From Symbiodinium natans (taxonomy: Eukaryota > Sar > Dinophyceae > Suessiales > Symbiodiniaceae): DNA of 38,500 nucleotides. Below the pieces are notes generated by a model, which was not told the origin of the DNA, did not search any database, and saw nothing but the letters and a program-made list of their open reading frames with translations. Where the stretch lies: positions 374,001-412,500 of the forward strand of contig CAJNDS010002417.1 of the NCBI GenBank assembly GCA_905221605.1, read 5' to 3'. Both the position numbers and the translations under genes were made by a program. Within the stretch, counting starts at the first letter, position 1, and each line of letters starts with the position of its first letter. This document shows, piece by piece, positions 18,031 through 26,788 of the stretch.

Positions 18031-19376
18031 CATGCGTTTTGGCGGCGAGAGTCCGTGGCATGCACAGTGCGGGTGAAACGCCTGCTAGGATCTGGCCATG
18101 CCGCCCTTCTTGACACGACCTCCTTGCAGGTCTTTTTGAAGCCCGCGGCTATGTGCGAGGCCACCCTTTGGGCACGCTGTGAAGCCAAAACCGCGCGGAC
18201 GCGCGCCTTGAAGGCCAGCATGCCGATGGGCGGGCGCTTGCGGCGGAGGTCTTCCCGATCCAGGTGGCGGAGGCGCCTTCGCAGCCACGCCCAGAACTTC
18301 TCCACAGGGTTCAGGTCCGGCGATGATGCCGGGACCGGCCAGAGCGTGATGTTTTCGGCCGCCATGGCATGCCTGCTGGCGGCCGTGTGCAGGAAGGCCT
18401 CATTGTCGCACAAGACCTTCCAGGGGCCGTGTCGCCGCACTGGCTGCAGCGCTGTTATGGCGGCCTGGAGCTTCCCGGTCTGGACCACGCGGCACCACTC
18501 CTCTGCAGTGAACTTGCGTGCTTTGTGGAAGGCGACTGTGCGGAAGCCCCCTTCTGACAGCCCACCCCAGAGTGGCACGGCTCGAGCACGTGGCACCTGT
18601 GACGGGTACGGGTTCTGTCCAGCCAGCCGCTCCATTCCAGCCTCCCCGCGCTGCCGCCACATGTAGCCATCCCCGTGGGCGCAATAATTGCGGCGGTCCG
18701 TGGGATCCCGTGGCGGTAGCGACAGCAGGACCCCATCCATGGAGAAGGAAAGCTTCTCTCGCAGGCGGGCCCGACTGAGCTGCACCACGCTCCGTGCAAA
18801 GCGGAGGCGCTCCTGCCGGCGTTCTGCACTGTACTTGCGCTTCTGCGCTTTTGGTAGCCAGAAGTATCCCTGGCGACGCAGTGCCTTGCGGATGGCCGAC
18901 TCATCCAGCTGCACACCCCGCTTCGCGAGCAGTTCTCGCTGCAAGGTGCCAGAGGTGCAGACACAGTGCATGCGCAGGGCGAGCAAGCGCTGCACCAGGA
19001 ACTTCTGCACGGCCTTGGTAGCTTTGACGGGTCGGCGACCGCAGTTCTGGTACTTGTACGGTCGCCGCCCCTTTGCCTGGCTGAAGCCCTTGTAGACTCG
19101 CTTCAGGAGCGACAGACTGGGCCGCTCCCCGCGCAAGTTCCGCACCCGGGAACGGATGTCCTCCCACGCGCAGCCATGCACCTCCCGCAGCACCACAACC
19201 TGGCGCTCAGTCGCGAAGTTGAGCGACTGTGGGTGCCTCACCTCCTGCACAAGGGGCATGGTGCCGAGACAGCTGCGAGGGCACGCATGTGGGCTGGTCC
19301 TGTCAGTACCTTCCGACGCTAGCAATGCATGTCCCTGCATGGTCAAGGCGTGAGGAACCACAGGACGCACCGGCAT
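17985..19376 (-). CDS. DD34E transposase, unit 2, altered C-terminus
   Basis: Same enzyme as unit 1 with the whole triad intact. A one-base deletion near 18,110 (TTCTTGACAC against TTCTTGGACAC in unit 1 and TTCTTCGACAC in unit 3) shifts the frame after CKEVVS. It replaces the last eight residues with about 41 others that run into the 268-bp block, giving 463 aa. All catalytic residues lie upstream of the shift, so activity could remain, but this copy may be on the way to becoming a pseudogene. Confidence 0.8.
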   Translation of the reverse strand: MPVRPVVPHALTMQGHALLASEGTDRTSPHACPRSCLGTMPLVQEVRHPQSLNFATERQVVVLREVHGCAWEDIRSRVRNLRGERPSLSLLKRVYKGFSQAKGRRPYKYQNCGRRPVKATKAVQKFLVQRLLALRMHCVCTSGTLQRELLAKRGVQLDESAIRKALRRQGYFWLPKAQKRKYSAERRQERLRFARSVVQLSRARLREKLSFSMDGVLLSLPPRDPTDRRNYCAHGDGYMWRQRGEAGMERLAGQNPYPSQVPRARAVPLWGGLSEGGFRTVAFHKARKFTAEEWCRVVQTGKLQAAITALQPVRRHGPWKVLCDNEAFLHTAASRHAMAAENITLWPVPASSPDLNPVEKFWAWLRRRLRHLDREDLRRKRPPIGMLAFKARVRAVLASQRAQRVASHIAAGFKKTCKEVVSRRAAWPDPSRRFTRTVHATDSRRQNACCAGPIVRPTDILGF

Positions 19377-19428
19377 GCCCACCCAACTGCCTCGCGCAGC
19401 CACATGTCCCAAGATGCACAGCGCGAAA

Positions 19429-19747
19429 GGACCCGAGATGCACACGGCGACCTGAGCGGCTCACGCGTTAGGACCCAAAATGCACACGGCCCAGGCTGCG
19501 CGCACGTTTGACCCAAAACGCACACAGCTTCGGACCCAAAACGCACACAGGACCCAAACGCACACGGCCCGGGCTGGCGCGACAAGGACCCAACCTGCAC
19601 ACGGTGACCGGAGCGGCTGACGCGTTCGGACCCAAAACGCACACGGCCCAGGCTGCGGCGCACGTTTGGACCCAAAACGCACACGGCTTCGGACCGAAAA
19701 TGCACACGGCCAGGGATGGCGCGATAGGACCCACAATGCACACGGCC
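19429..19747. repeat. Iteron-like array, unit 2
   Basis: The same 20-bp repeats as unit 1, about ten copies. The centre (19,500-19,570) is rearranged: shortened copies TTGACCCAAAACGCACACAG and GGACCCAAACGCACACGGC replace the unit 1 arrangement. Confidence 0.7.
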
Positions 19748-19781
19748 ATGGAGATGCTAGCACCCATGCCGCGAGCGCAGA

Positions 19782-19801
19782 CGCAGGAGCATGCGCCTGC
19801 G
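19782..19801. other. GC-rich hairpin, unit 2
   Basis: Identical to the unit 1 palindrome and in the same place between the iterons and the Rep stop. Confidence 0.4.
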
Positions 19802-19915
19802 CGTGTCGCATGATGTCGCCTGCGACTCTGGCACTCGAGCCGCCTCTTTTTGCGCCACCGTGCTGGCTGGCTCCTGGGACGCAGTGGCTGTGAAACATGT
19901 CTCGAGGCTGGACCC

Positions 19916-21334
19916 TCAGACCTGTGCCAAGATGTCAGGGAAGTGGACGAGGACGCGGTTGCGCTCGGAGCCGAGCCAGTCATGCGCGCGCAGGAAGTCG
20001 AGGTTCCGTGTGCTGTTGTTGATGGTGACTGCCACAGGCACTGCAAAGAGGTACTTCCGGTACGCGCACGTGCCGCCAGGAGTCGTGGCAAATTCGACAC
20101 GCGTGTCGTACTTGCCCTGAAGTTTGTCCTGGTGCTCCGCAATGAACTTCAGGTCCCTCACATCGTCCAGGATGATGCCATCATGGGTGTCCCTGTCAAA
20201 GGCGCGCATCCCCTCTGGGAAGATGTCGAGACTCCCCACTTTGAGCTCCAGCGCGCGCTTGAACAAGGACTTCACCCACTCTGTTTTCCCTGTCTGGGAG
20301 GGCCCGTGGACGATGAGCAGTGGATAGCGTAGTCGATCTTCACGAAAGGTCGCCAACCATGCTTCTGCCGCGGGCACTGCCGGGAAAGCCCGGTACACCT
20401 CTGGGTTCGCTCGAAGCCTCTTCGTGGTGGCCTCGATGAGGGCGGCGTCAGCCAGGGCGGCCTCATGCTCGCGAACTGCATCCAGGTTGCGCTTCCGTGC
20501 CAGAACCCCGTCCCGCGTCAGGAAAAGGTACTGCTCGTACTTGGCCGATGTCAGCTTCCGCTGTTTCCACAGTGCTTCTGGCCATTTTCCGAGGACCTGG
20601 TAGGTTCGCCGAGCCTCAGTCCAGCATGGCTCGTAGTTGGCCGCGACGCAAGTCTCGCCGGAAGGCAAGCGCAGCGTCCCCACCTTGTCAGCCCACACGT
20701 AGAACATGCCGCGGTTGATGGACTGCTGCAGCTTCTTGCGGCAGACGCCCTCGCCGAGGTAGTCGTTGGGGCTGGCGTTGGGTCGCACACCCTCAAAGAT
20801 GAAGCGGGCGGAGCCGCAGTCCACTGCAGAAGTGAATTGGACCATGAGGTGCAGGTGGCAGTCGCCGCCAGAGGTCTGCTCCATCGTCGCCGCCCAGTGC
20901 TTGACAGTCCACGCCGTCACCGAGGCGGCCACAAAGACGCAGAACCGCTGCCATGCACCAGGCGCCTCCCCGGCCGGCCAGCTTTGATATGTCAGGAGCA
21001 CCGCCTCGGAGCGAATGCGCAAGCCTTCGCGCCCGTTAGTGACGGCACTGCTTGCGGACACTGGCCCTGCCTGCGCATGGGCAGGTCGGCCTGGCGGCTT
21101 TGTGCCCTGGCTCGCCTGGACCCACGCATCCCTTGCAGCATTCAGGCGCTGCGCGTCTGCGGCTGCGCCGCCCTTGTCGGGATGCACCTTGATGGACACT
21201 CGCCGGAAGACCCGCGTCACCTCGACATCTGTCGACTCCCGCGTGAGGGTCACCTGCAGCCCGTAGGCACCGGCCAGAGCCAGCAACAAGGTCACCAGCG
21301 CACGCTTAGCGCGTTGCTTCAGGTTGGCAGGCAT
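19916..21334 (-). CDS. J-domain/HUH/SF3-helicase Rep protein, unit 2
   Basis: A 472-aa copy of the unit 1 Rep with the same domain order and all visible catalytic motifs (HPD, HLH, Y212, Walker A, Walker B, TINN). The only difference from unit 1 noticed by eye is a silent change in the VLGKW region (CTG to CTC). The frame stays open upstream of the chosen ATG into the 269-bp block, so a longer N-terminus is possible. It is followed on the minus strand by iterons and the unit 2 transposase. Confidence 0.85.
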   Translation of the reverse strand: MPANLKQRAKRALVTLLLALAGAYGLQVTLTRESTDVEVTRVFRRVSIKVHPDKGGAAADAQRLNAARDAWVQASQGTKPPGRPAHAQAGPVSASSAVTNGREGLRIRSEAVLLTYQSWPAGEAPGAWQRFCVFVAASVTAWTVKHWAATMEQTSGGDCHLHLMVQFTSAVDCGSARFIFEGVRPNASPNDYLGEGVCRKKLQQSINRGMFYVWADKVGTLRLPSGETCVAANYEPCWTEARRTYQVLGKWPEALWKQRKLTSAKYEQYLFLTRDGVLARKRNLDAVREHEAALADAALIEATTKRLRANPEVYRAFPAVPAAEAWLATFREDRLRYPLLIVHGPSQTGKTEWVKSLFKRALELKVGSLDIFPEGMRAFDRDTHDGIILDDVRDLKFIAEHQDKLQGKYDTRVEFATTPGGTCAYRKYLFAVPVAVTINNSTRNLDFLRAHDWLGSERNRVLVHFPDILAQV

Positions 21335-21385
21335 GGCGCAAGTGGCTAGAGGAGGCCGTCGGCTTCGAAAAATGCTTCCGGAAGG

Positions 21386-21654
21386 CACCCCCGGGCCGAA
21401 AGTTTCGACCCACGGCACATGTTGGATGGCACGCAAACAGTGAAGGCTCCCGCGGAGTAGCGGAGTGCCGAAAAGTCGCATTTTCCCTGCGCCTGCTAGC
21501 GGAGAAATTAATACCCCGTTTTAAAAATATAGTACTATAGAAGCTCCGGAGGAGGCCCCCAGCCCCATTGTGTCAGGAGTCTATGGGGAAGAGGGCGGGG
21601 TAAGGGCGTCAGAACCCCAAGATGTCGGTGGGTCGAACTATCGGCCCGGCGCAG
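21386..21654 (+). repeat. 269-bp block, copy 3 (inner)
   Basis: Inner copy with the same TTTTAAAA and GTCGG variants as copy 2 and the full CACGCAAACAG stretch. It is not flanked by TA. Confidence 0.85.
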
Positions 21655-21708
21655 CATGCGTTTTGGCGGCGAGAGTCCGTGGCATGCACAGTGCGGGTGA
21701 AACGCCTG

Positions 21709-23001
21709 CTAGGATCTGGCCATGCCGCCCTTCTTCGACACGACCTCCTTGCAGGTCTTTTTGAAGCCCGCGGCTATGTGCGAGGCCACCCTTTGGGCAC
21801 GCTGTGAGGCCAAAACCGCGCGGACTCGCGCCTTGAAGGCCAGCATGCCGATGGGCGGGCGCTTGCGGCGGAGGTCTTCCCGATCCAGGTGGCGGAGGCG
21901 CCTTCGCAGCCACGCCCAGAACTTCTCCACAGGGTTCAGGTCCGGCGATGATGCCGGGACCGGCCAGAGCGTGATGTTTTTGGCCGCCATGGCATGCCTG
22001 CTGGCGGCCGTGTGCAGGAAGGCCTCATTGTCGCACAAGACCTTCCAGGGGCCGTGTCGCTGCACTGGCTGCAGCGCTGTTATGGCGGCCTGGAGCTTCC
22101 CGGTCTGGACCACGCGGCACCACTCCTCTGCAGTGAACTTGCGTGCTTTGTGGAAGGCGACTGTGCGGAAGCCCCCTTCTGACAGCCCACCCCAGAGTGG
22201 CACGGCTCGAGCACGTGGCACCTGTGACGGGTACGGGTTCTGTCCAGCCAGCCGCTCCATTCCAGCCTCCCCGCGCTGCCGCCACATGTAGCCATCCCCG
22301 TGGGCGCAATAATTGCGGCGGTCCGTGGGATCCCGTGGCGGTAGCGACAGCAGGACCCCATCCATGGAGAAGGAAAGCTTCTCTCGCAGGCGGGCCCGAC
22401 TGAGCTGCACCACGCTCCGTGCAAAGCGGAGGCGCTCCTGCCGGCGTTCTGCACTGTACTTGCGCTTCTGCGCTTTTGGTAGCCAGAAGTATCCCTGGCG
22501 ACGCAGTGCCTTGCGGATGGCCGACTCATCCAGCTGCACACCCCGCTTCGCGAGCAGTTCTCGCTGCAAGGTGCCAGAGGTGCAGACACAGTGCATGCGC
22601 AGGGCGAGCAAGCGCTGCACCAGGAACTTCTGCACGGCCTTGGTAGCTTTGACGGGTCGGCGACCGCAGTTCTGGTACTTGTACGGTCGCCGCCCCTTTG
22701 CCTGGCTGAAGCCCTTGTAGACTCGCTTCAGGAGCGACAGACTGGGCCGCTCCCCGCGCAAGTTCCGCACCCGGGAACGGATGTCCTCCCACGCGCAGCC
22801 ATGCACCTCCCGCAGCACCACAACCTGGCGCTCAGTCGCGAAGTTGAGCGACTGTGGGTGCCTCACCTCCTGCACAAGGGGCATGGTGCCGAGACAGCTG
22901 CGAGGGCACGCATGTGGGCTGGTCCTGTCAGTACCTTCCGACGCTAGCAATGCATGTCCCTGCATGGTCAAGGCGTGAGGAACCACAGGACGCACCGGCA
23001 T
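21709..23001 (-). CDS. DD34E transposase, unit 3
   Basis: A 430-aa copy with the normal C-terminus. It shares silent variants with unit 2 against unit 1 in the middle of the gene, and has its own changes near the 3' end. These include Q for R in the QPVRRHG stretch and K for E in MAAENI. Neither touches the triad. Confidence 0.85.
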   Translation of the reverse strand: MPVRPVVPHALTMQGHALLASEGTDRTSPHACPRSCLGTMPLVQEVRHPQSLNFATERQVVVLREVHGCAWEDIRSRVRNLRGERPSLSLLKRVYKGFSQAKGRRPYKYQNCGRRPVKATKAVQKFLVQRLLALRMHCVCTSGTLQRELLAKRGVQLDESAIRKALRRQGYFWLPKAQKRKYSAERRQERLRFARSVVQLSRARLREKLSFSMDGVLLSLPPRDPTDRRNYCAHGDGYMWRQRGEAGMERLAGQNPYPSQVPRARAVPLWGGLSEGGFRTVAFHKARKFTAEEWCRVVQTGKLQAAITALQPVQRHGPWKVLCDNEAFLHTAASRHAMAAKNITLWPVPASSPDLNPVEKFWAWLRRRLRHLDREDLRRKRPPIGMLAFKARVRAVLASQRAQRVASHIAAGFKKTCKEVVSKKGGMARS

Positions 23002-23053
23002 GCCCACCCAACTGCCTCGCGCAGCCACATGTCCCAAGATGCACAGCGCGAAA

Positions 23054-23366
23054 GGACCCGAGATGCACACGGCGACCTGAGCGGCTCACGCGTTAGGACC
23101 CAAAATGCACACGGCCCAGGCTGCGCGCACGTTTGGACCCAAAACGCACACGGCTTCGGACCCAAAACGCACACAAACGCACACGGCCCGGGCTGGCGCG
23201 ACAAGGACCCAACCTGCACACGGTGACCGGAGCGGCTGACGCGTTCGGACCCAAAACGCACACGGCCCAGGCTGCGGCGCACGTTTGGACCCAAAACGCA
23301 CACGGCTTCGGACCGAAAATGCACACGGCCAGGGATGGCGCGATAGGACCCACAATGCACACGGCC
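23054..23366. repeat. Iteron-like array, unit 3
   Basis: The same repeats, with a third version of the central segment (23,150-23,190), where ACGCACAC is directly followed by AAACGCACACGGC. The three units differ most in exactly this stretch. Confidence 0.7.
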
Positions 23367-23400
23367 ATGGAGATGCTAGCACCCATGCCGCGAGCGCAGA

Positions 23401-23420
23401 CGCAGGAGCATGCGCCTGCG
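23401..23420. other. GC-rich hairpin, unit 3
   Basis: Identical to the unit 1 palindrome and in the same place between the iterons and the Rep stop. Confidence 0.4.
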
Positions 23421-23534
23421 CGTGTCGCATGATGTCGCCTGCGACTCTGGCACTCGAGCCGCCTCTTTTTGCGCCACCGTGCTGGCTGGCTCCTGGGATG
23501 CAGTGGCTGTGAAACATGTCTCGAGGCTGGACCC

Positions 23535-24953
23535 TCAGACCTGTGCCAAGATGTCAGGGAAGTGGACGAGGACGCGGTTGCGCTCGGAGCCGAGCCAGTC
23601 ATGCGCGCGCAGGAAGTCGAGGTTCCGTGTGCTGTTGTTGATGGTGACTGCCACAGGCACTGCAAAGAGGTACTTCCGGTACGCGCACGTGCCGCCAGGA
23701 GTCGTGGCAAATTCGACACGCGTGTCGTACTTGCCCTGAAGTTTGTCCTGGTGCTCCGCAATGAACTTCAGGTCCCTCACATCGTCCAGGATGATGCCAT
23801 CATGGGTGTCCCTGTCAAAGGCGCGCATCCCCTCTGGGAAGATGTCGAGACTCCCCACTTTGAGCTCCAGCGCGCGCTTGAACAAGGACTTCACCCACTC
23901 TGTTTTCCCTGTCTGGGAGGGCCCGTGGACGATGAGCAGTGGATAGCGTAGTCGATCTTCACGAAACGTCGCCAACCATGCTTCTGCCGCGGGCACTGCC
24001 GGGAAAGCCCGGTACACCTCTGGGTTCGATCGAAGCCTCTTCGTGGTGGCCTCGATGAGGGCGGCGTCAGCCAGGGCGGCCTCATGCTCGCGAACTGCAT
24101 CCAGGTTGCGCTTCCGCGCCAGAACCCCGTCCCGCGTCAGGAAAAGGTACTGCTCGTACTTGGCCGATGTCAGCTTCCGCTGTTTCCACAGTGCTTCTGG
24201 CCATTTTCCCAGGACCTGGTAGGTTCGCCGAGCCTCAGTCCAGCATGGCTCGTAGTTGGCCGCGACGCAAGTCTCGCCGGAAGGCAAGCGCAGCGTCCCC
24301 ACCTTGTCAGCCCACACGTAGAACATGCCGCGGTTGATGGACTGCTGCAGCTTGTTGCGGCAGACGCCCTCGCCGAGGTAGTCGTTGGGGCTGGCGTTGG
24401 GTCGCACGCCCTCAAAGATGAAGCGGGCGGAGCCGCAGTCCACTGCAGAAGTGAATTGGACCATGAGGTGCAGGTGGCAGTCGCCGCCGGAGGTCTGCTC
24501 CATCGTCGCCGCCCAGTGCTTGACAGTCCACGCCGTCACCGAGGCGGCCACAAAGACGCAGAACCTCTGCCATGCACCAGGCGCCTCCCCGGCCGGCCAG
24601 CTTTGATATGTCAGGAGCACCGCCTCGGAGCGAATGCGCAAGCCTTCGCGCCCGTTAGTGACGGCACTGCTTGCGGACACTGGCCCTGCCTGCGCATGGG
24701 CAGGTCGGCCTGGCGGCTTTGTGCCCTGGCTCGCCTGGACCCACGCATCCCTTGCAGCATTCAGGCGCTGCGCGTCTGCGGCTGCGCCGCCCTTGTCGGG
24801 ATGCACCTTGATGGACACTCGCCGGAAGACCCGCGTCACCTCGACATCTGTCGACTCCCGCGTGAGGGTCACCTGCAGCCCGTATGCACCGGCCAGAGCC
24901 AGCAACAAGGTCACCAGCGCACGCTTAGCGCGTTGCTTCAGGTTGGCAGGCAT
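23535..24953 (-). CDS. J-domain/HUH/SF3-helicase Rep protein, unit 3
   Basis: A 472-aa copy with the full motif set. It differs from units 1 and 2 by about six silent changes and two replacements (K to N near residue 201; A to S near residue 309), clustered between 23,960 and 24,960. The frame is open upstream to about 25,187, adding up to 78 residues encoded by the 269-bp block; the conserved ATG is preferred because upstream codons are not shared by all units. The excess of silent changes suggests the protein was under selection. Confidence 0.85.
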   Translation of the reverse strand: MPANLKQRAKRALVTLLLALAGAYGLQVTLTRESTDVEVTRVFRRVSIKVHPDKGGAAADAQRLNAARDAWVQASQGTKPPGRPAHAQAGPVSASSAVTNGREGLRIRSEAVLLTYQSWPAGEAPGAWQRFCVFVAASVTAWTVKHWAATMEQTSGGDCHLHLMVQFTSAVDCGSARFIFEGVRPNASPNDYLGEGVCRNKLQQSINRGMFYVWADKVGTLRLPSGETCVAANYEPCWTEARRTYQVLGKWPEALWKQRKLTSAKYEQYLFLTRDGVLARKRNLDAVREHEAALADAALIEATTKRLRSNPEVYRAFPAVPAAEAWLATFREDRLRYPLLIVHGPSQTGKTEWVKSLFKRALELKVGSLDIFPEGMRAFDRDTHDGIILDDVRDLKFIAEHQDKLQGKYDTRVEFATTPGGTCAYRKYLFAVPVAVTINNSTRNLDFLRAHDWLGSERNRVLVHFPDILAQV

Positions 24954-25004
24954 GGCGCAAGGGGCTGCAGGAGGCCGTCGGCTTCGAAAAATGCTTCCGG
25001 AAGG

Positions 25005-25273
25005 CACCCCCGGGCCGAAAGTTTCGACCCACGGCACATGTTGGATGGCACACAGACAGTGAAGGCTCCCGCGGAGTAGCGGAGTGCCGAAAAGTCGCAT
25101 TTTCCCTGCGCCTGCTAGCGGAGAAATTAATACCCCGTTTTGAAAATATAGTACTATAGAAGCTCCGGAGGAGGCCCCCAGCCCCATTGTGTCAGGAGTC
25201 TATGGGGAAGAGGGCGGGGTAAGGGCGTCAGAACCCCAAGATGTTGGTGGGTCGAACTATCGGCCCGGCGCAG
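25005..25273 (+). repeat. 269-bp block, copy 4 (outer right)
   Basis: Identical by eye to copy 1 and followed by TA. In this unit the Rep reading frame stays open back through most of the block on the minus strand. Confidence 0.85.
25247..25273 (-). repeat. Right terminal inverted repeat
   Basis: Reverse complement partner of the left end at 14,165. It is followed directly by TA at 25,274. Beyond the TA, the left flank ends GCATA and the right flank begins TATGC, so the predicted empty target is the palindrome GCATATGC. Confidence 0.8.
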
Positions 25274-25275
25274 TA

Positions 25276-25771
25276 TGCTGCAACAGACATGCCGTGTGTT
25301 TTGTTTCACCAGGACAAGGTACCGCTGGGTCCAACATGGTCCCAACCAAGGTTTTAGGGCTAAGAACCCGGTGGGAAATTCGGGATTTTGAGTCTGAGTT
25401 TTGCGCGTTACTTCAGGGCACTTGGCCCTTGTCTCCCCAAACCTTTGGTTTTGGCCGTCCCGAAGCTGACGAAAAGCTGAAACACACAGTAGTTTTCGGC
25501 AGCTGGTTCATGGCGTGGGGTTGGTTGCTTCGGTGATACATTTGATTTAACTCTATTTCTCCAATTTGCAACCTGATGCAATCAGGATATCCTACGTTCT
25601 AGCCCCAAGGTTGATCCATCAATGCATCCAATGCAAGCAGGTTTTTGTGACTGGCCCCCGCACTGAGGATTGATTTCCTCCCGCCAGGGGTCTATCGACA
25701 GAGCACAGGTGGCTTGTTTACTCCCGCATCTTCGTGTTGGGGATTTTGGTTCAGTGGCGCCAGTTCGTGCC
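25276..25771. other. Open frame directly right of the composite element, no family recognised
   Basis: The frame from 25,276 to 25,536 (86 codons) is in phase with the open frame ending at the left insertion point (see findings). Nothing else recognised. Confidence 0.35.
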
Positions 25772-25848
25772 CTAAACTCCAAACCCTAAACCCTAAACCC
25801 TAAACCCTAAACCCTGCACCCTACACCCTACACCCTAAACCCTAAGCC
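25772..25848 (-). repeat. Telomere-like (CCCTAAA)n array
   Basis: About ten units with CCCTACA variants. Confidence 0.85.
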
Positions 25849-25940
25849 TCCTGCGTTTGAACGTTGTGGGCCCGTTTTAGTTTTGACGCTACGCGGCCCG
25901 CCTCTGCCGTGCTTGGAGAAGCAGGGGGTCCAGAGCTTTG

Positions 25941-25996
25941 TTTAGGGTTTAGGGTTCAGGGTCTAGGGTTTAGGGTTTAGGGTTTAGGGTTGAGGG
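25941..25996 (+). repeat. Telomere-like (TTTAGGG)n array
   Basis: About eight units. Confidence 0.85.
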
Positions 25997-26140
25997 TGCA
26001 CATTCCACAACAAACAAGTAGTAGGGAGGAGAAGAGGCAGAAAAACGCGGCCGATGGCACGAAGCAGGGGGTTGGGGGGGGCGCGGTGTTTCAAAGAGAA
26101 CAATATACCAAGCTGTGCTGTGCTTTGCAGGAGTGTCCAA

Positions 26141-26199
26141 GGTTTAGGGTTTAGGGTTTAGGGTTTAGGGTTTAGGGTTTAGGGTTTAGGGTTTAGGGT
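26141..26199 (+). repeat. Telomere-like (TTTAGGG)n array
   Basis: Eight perfect heptamers that abut the integrase remnant. Confidence 0.9.
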
Positions 26200-26720
26200 A
26201 TGACAAAGTGCGGCTTTTCATTTTGCGCGGGGCGCGGGGGGGGATGCATCATCCGCTCATTAGATCCCATCTCCATTGGCCTCATCGGGCTCGAGAAGCG
26301 TTGGCGGATACCGACGATCGCGCAGAACTGCATTAGCACGCTGCGGAATTCCTGTCCACAGTCTGTTCGTAGCAGCAGAGCAGCTTCGGCAACGTTCTTG
26401 ACCTGAATATTGGCCTTACGAAGGCTCGCCGCACTTCAGTGTGAGACAAGTCCTTGAAAGGCTCCAGCGTCACGGAATGCGATAGCGAATCCAAGGTAGG
26501 ACAGGGATAAAACGATTTCCATGAGCATCAGCCGGAAGCATCGGACCTTCGCAGTCCATCGACACTTCCTCCCAGCGCTGGAGCGCGGCGACTGAAAACC
26601 CGCCTCGAGCCTCCTGAAGAGAGTGCAGCAAAACCCAATGCTGCCGAAGCGGAGCTTGACTTTCCAAGAGGAAGGGGCCGTTGAAGAGGGTTCGAAGGGC
26701 GAAACAGGGGTCACGCCAAC
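26200..26720 (-). pseudogene. Retroviral-type integrase remnant
   Basis: On the minus strand the segment reads LLHSLQEARGGFS, then EEVSMDCEGPMLPADAHGNRF (first catalytic D region). After a frameshift near 26,420 it reads AALLLRTDCGQEFRSVLM (second D) and MEMGSNERMMHP (E region). This is the DDE core layout of an LTR-retrotransposon integrase, more like Ty3/gypsy than the copia remnant at 36.9 kb. It has at least one frameshift and a stop, and it is cut off exactly at a TTTAGGG array. Confidence 0.6.
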
Positions 26721-26788
26721 GGACTGTTGGGCCGGGTTGGGCTTGAAGGCGACTCAGGCCTTAGCGAGGTCTAGGGGACAGCGCTCGA

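Larger units (their letters stand above)
14165..25273 (-). mobile_element. Composite Rep + DD34E-transposase element, three tandem units
   Basis: Three head-to-tail units (periods about 3,598, 3,623 and 3,619 bp) are separated and bounded by four 268-269 bp blocks. Each unit carries a Rep gene and a Tc1/IS630-type transposase gene, both on the minus strand. The first and last bases are set by where the two outer 269-bp blocks stop matching each other. TA precedes the left edge (14,163-14,164) and follows the right edge (25,274-25,275). The outer edges form imperfect terminal inverted repeats. The units appear about 99% identical by eye, so amplification is recent. What is seen: tandem structure, inverted ends, TA flanks, two intact gene families. 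What is inferred: Rep makes or made head-to-tail copies and the DD34E enzyme inserts them. Alternatives are unequal crossing-over of a single insertion or an assembly artefact. Confidence 0.85.

Noticed and set aside
14165-25273. Three units as a CRISPR-like or rDNA-like array
   Set aside because: Unit size and intact protein genes show a tandem mobile element; there are no spacers or RNA genes.
14165-25273. Integrated virus genome
   Set aside because: Rep motifs resemble CRESS-DNA viruses, but no capsid-like frame is present and a transposase with inverted ends and TA flanks is, so a mobile element fits better.
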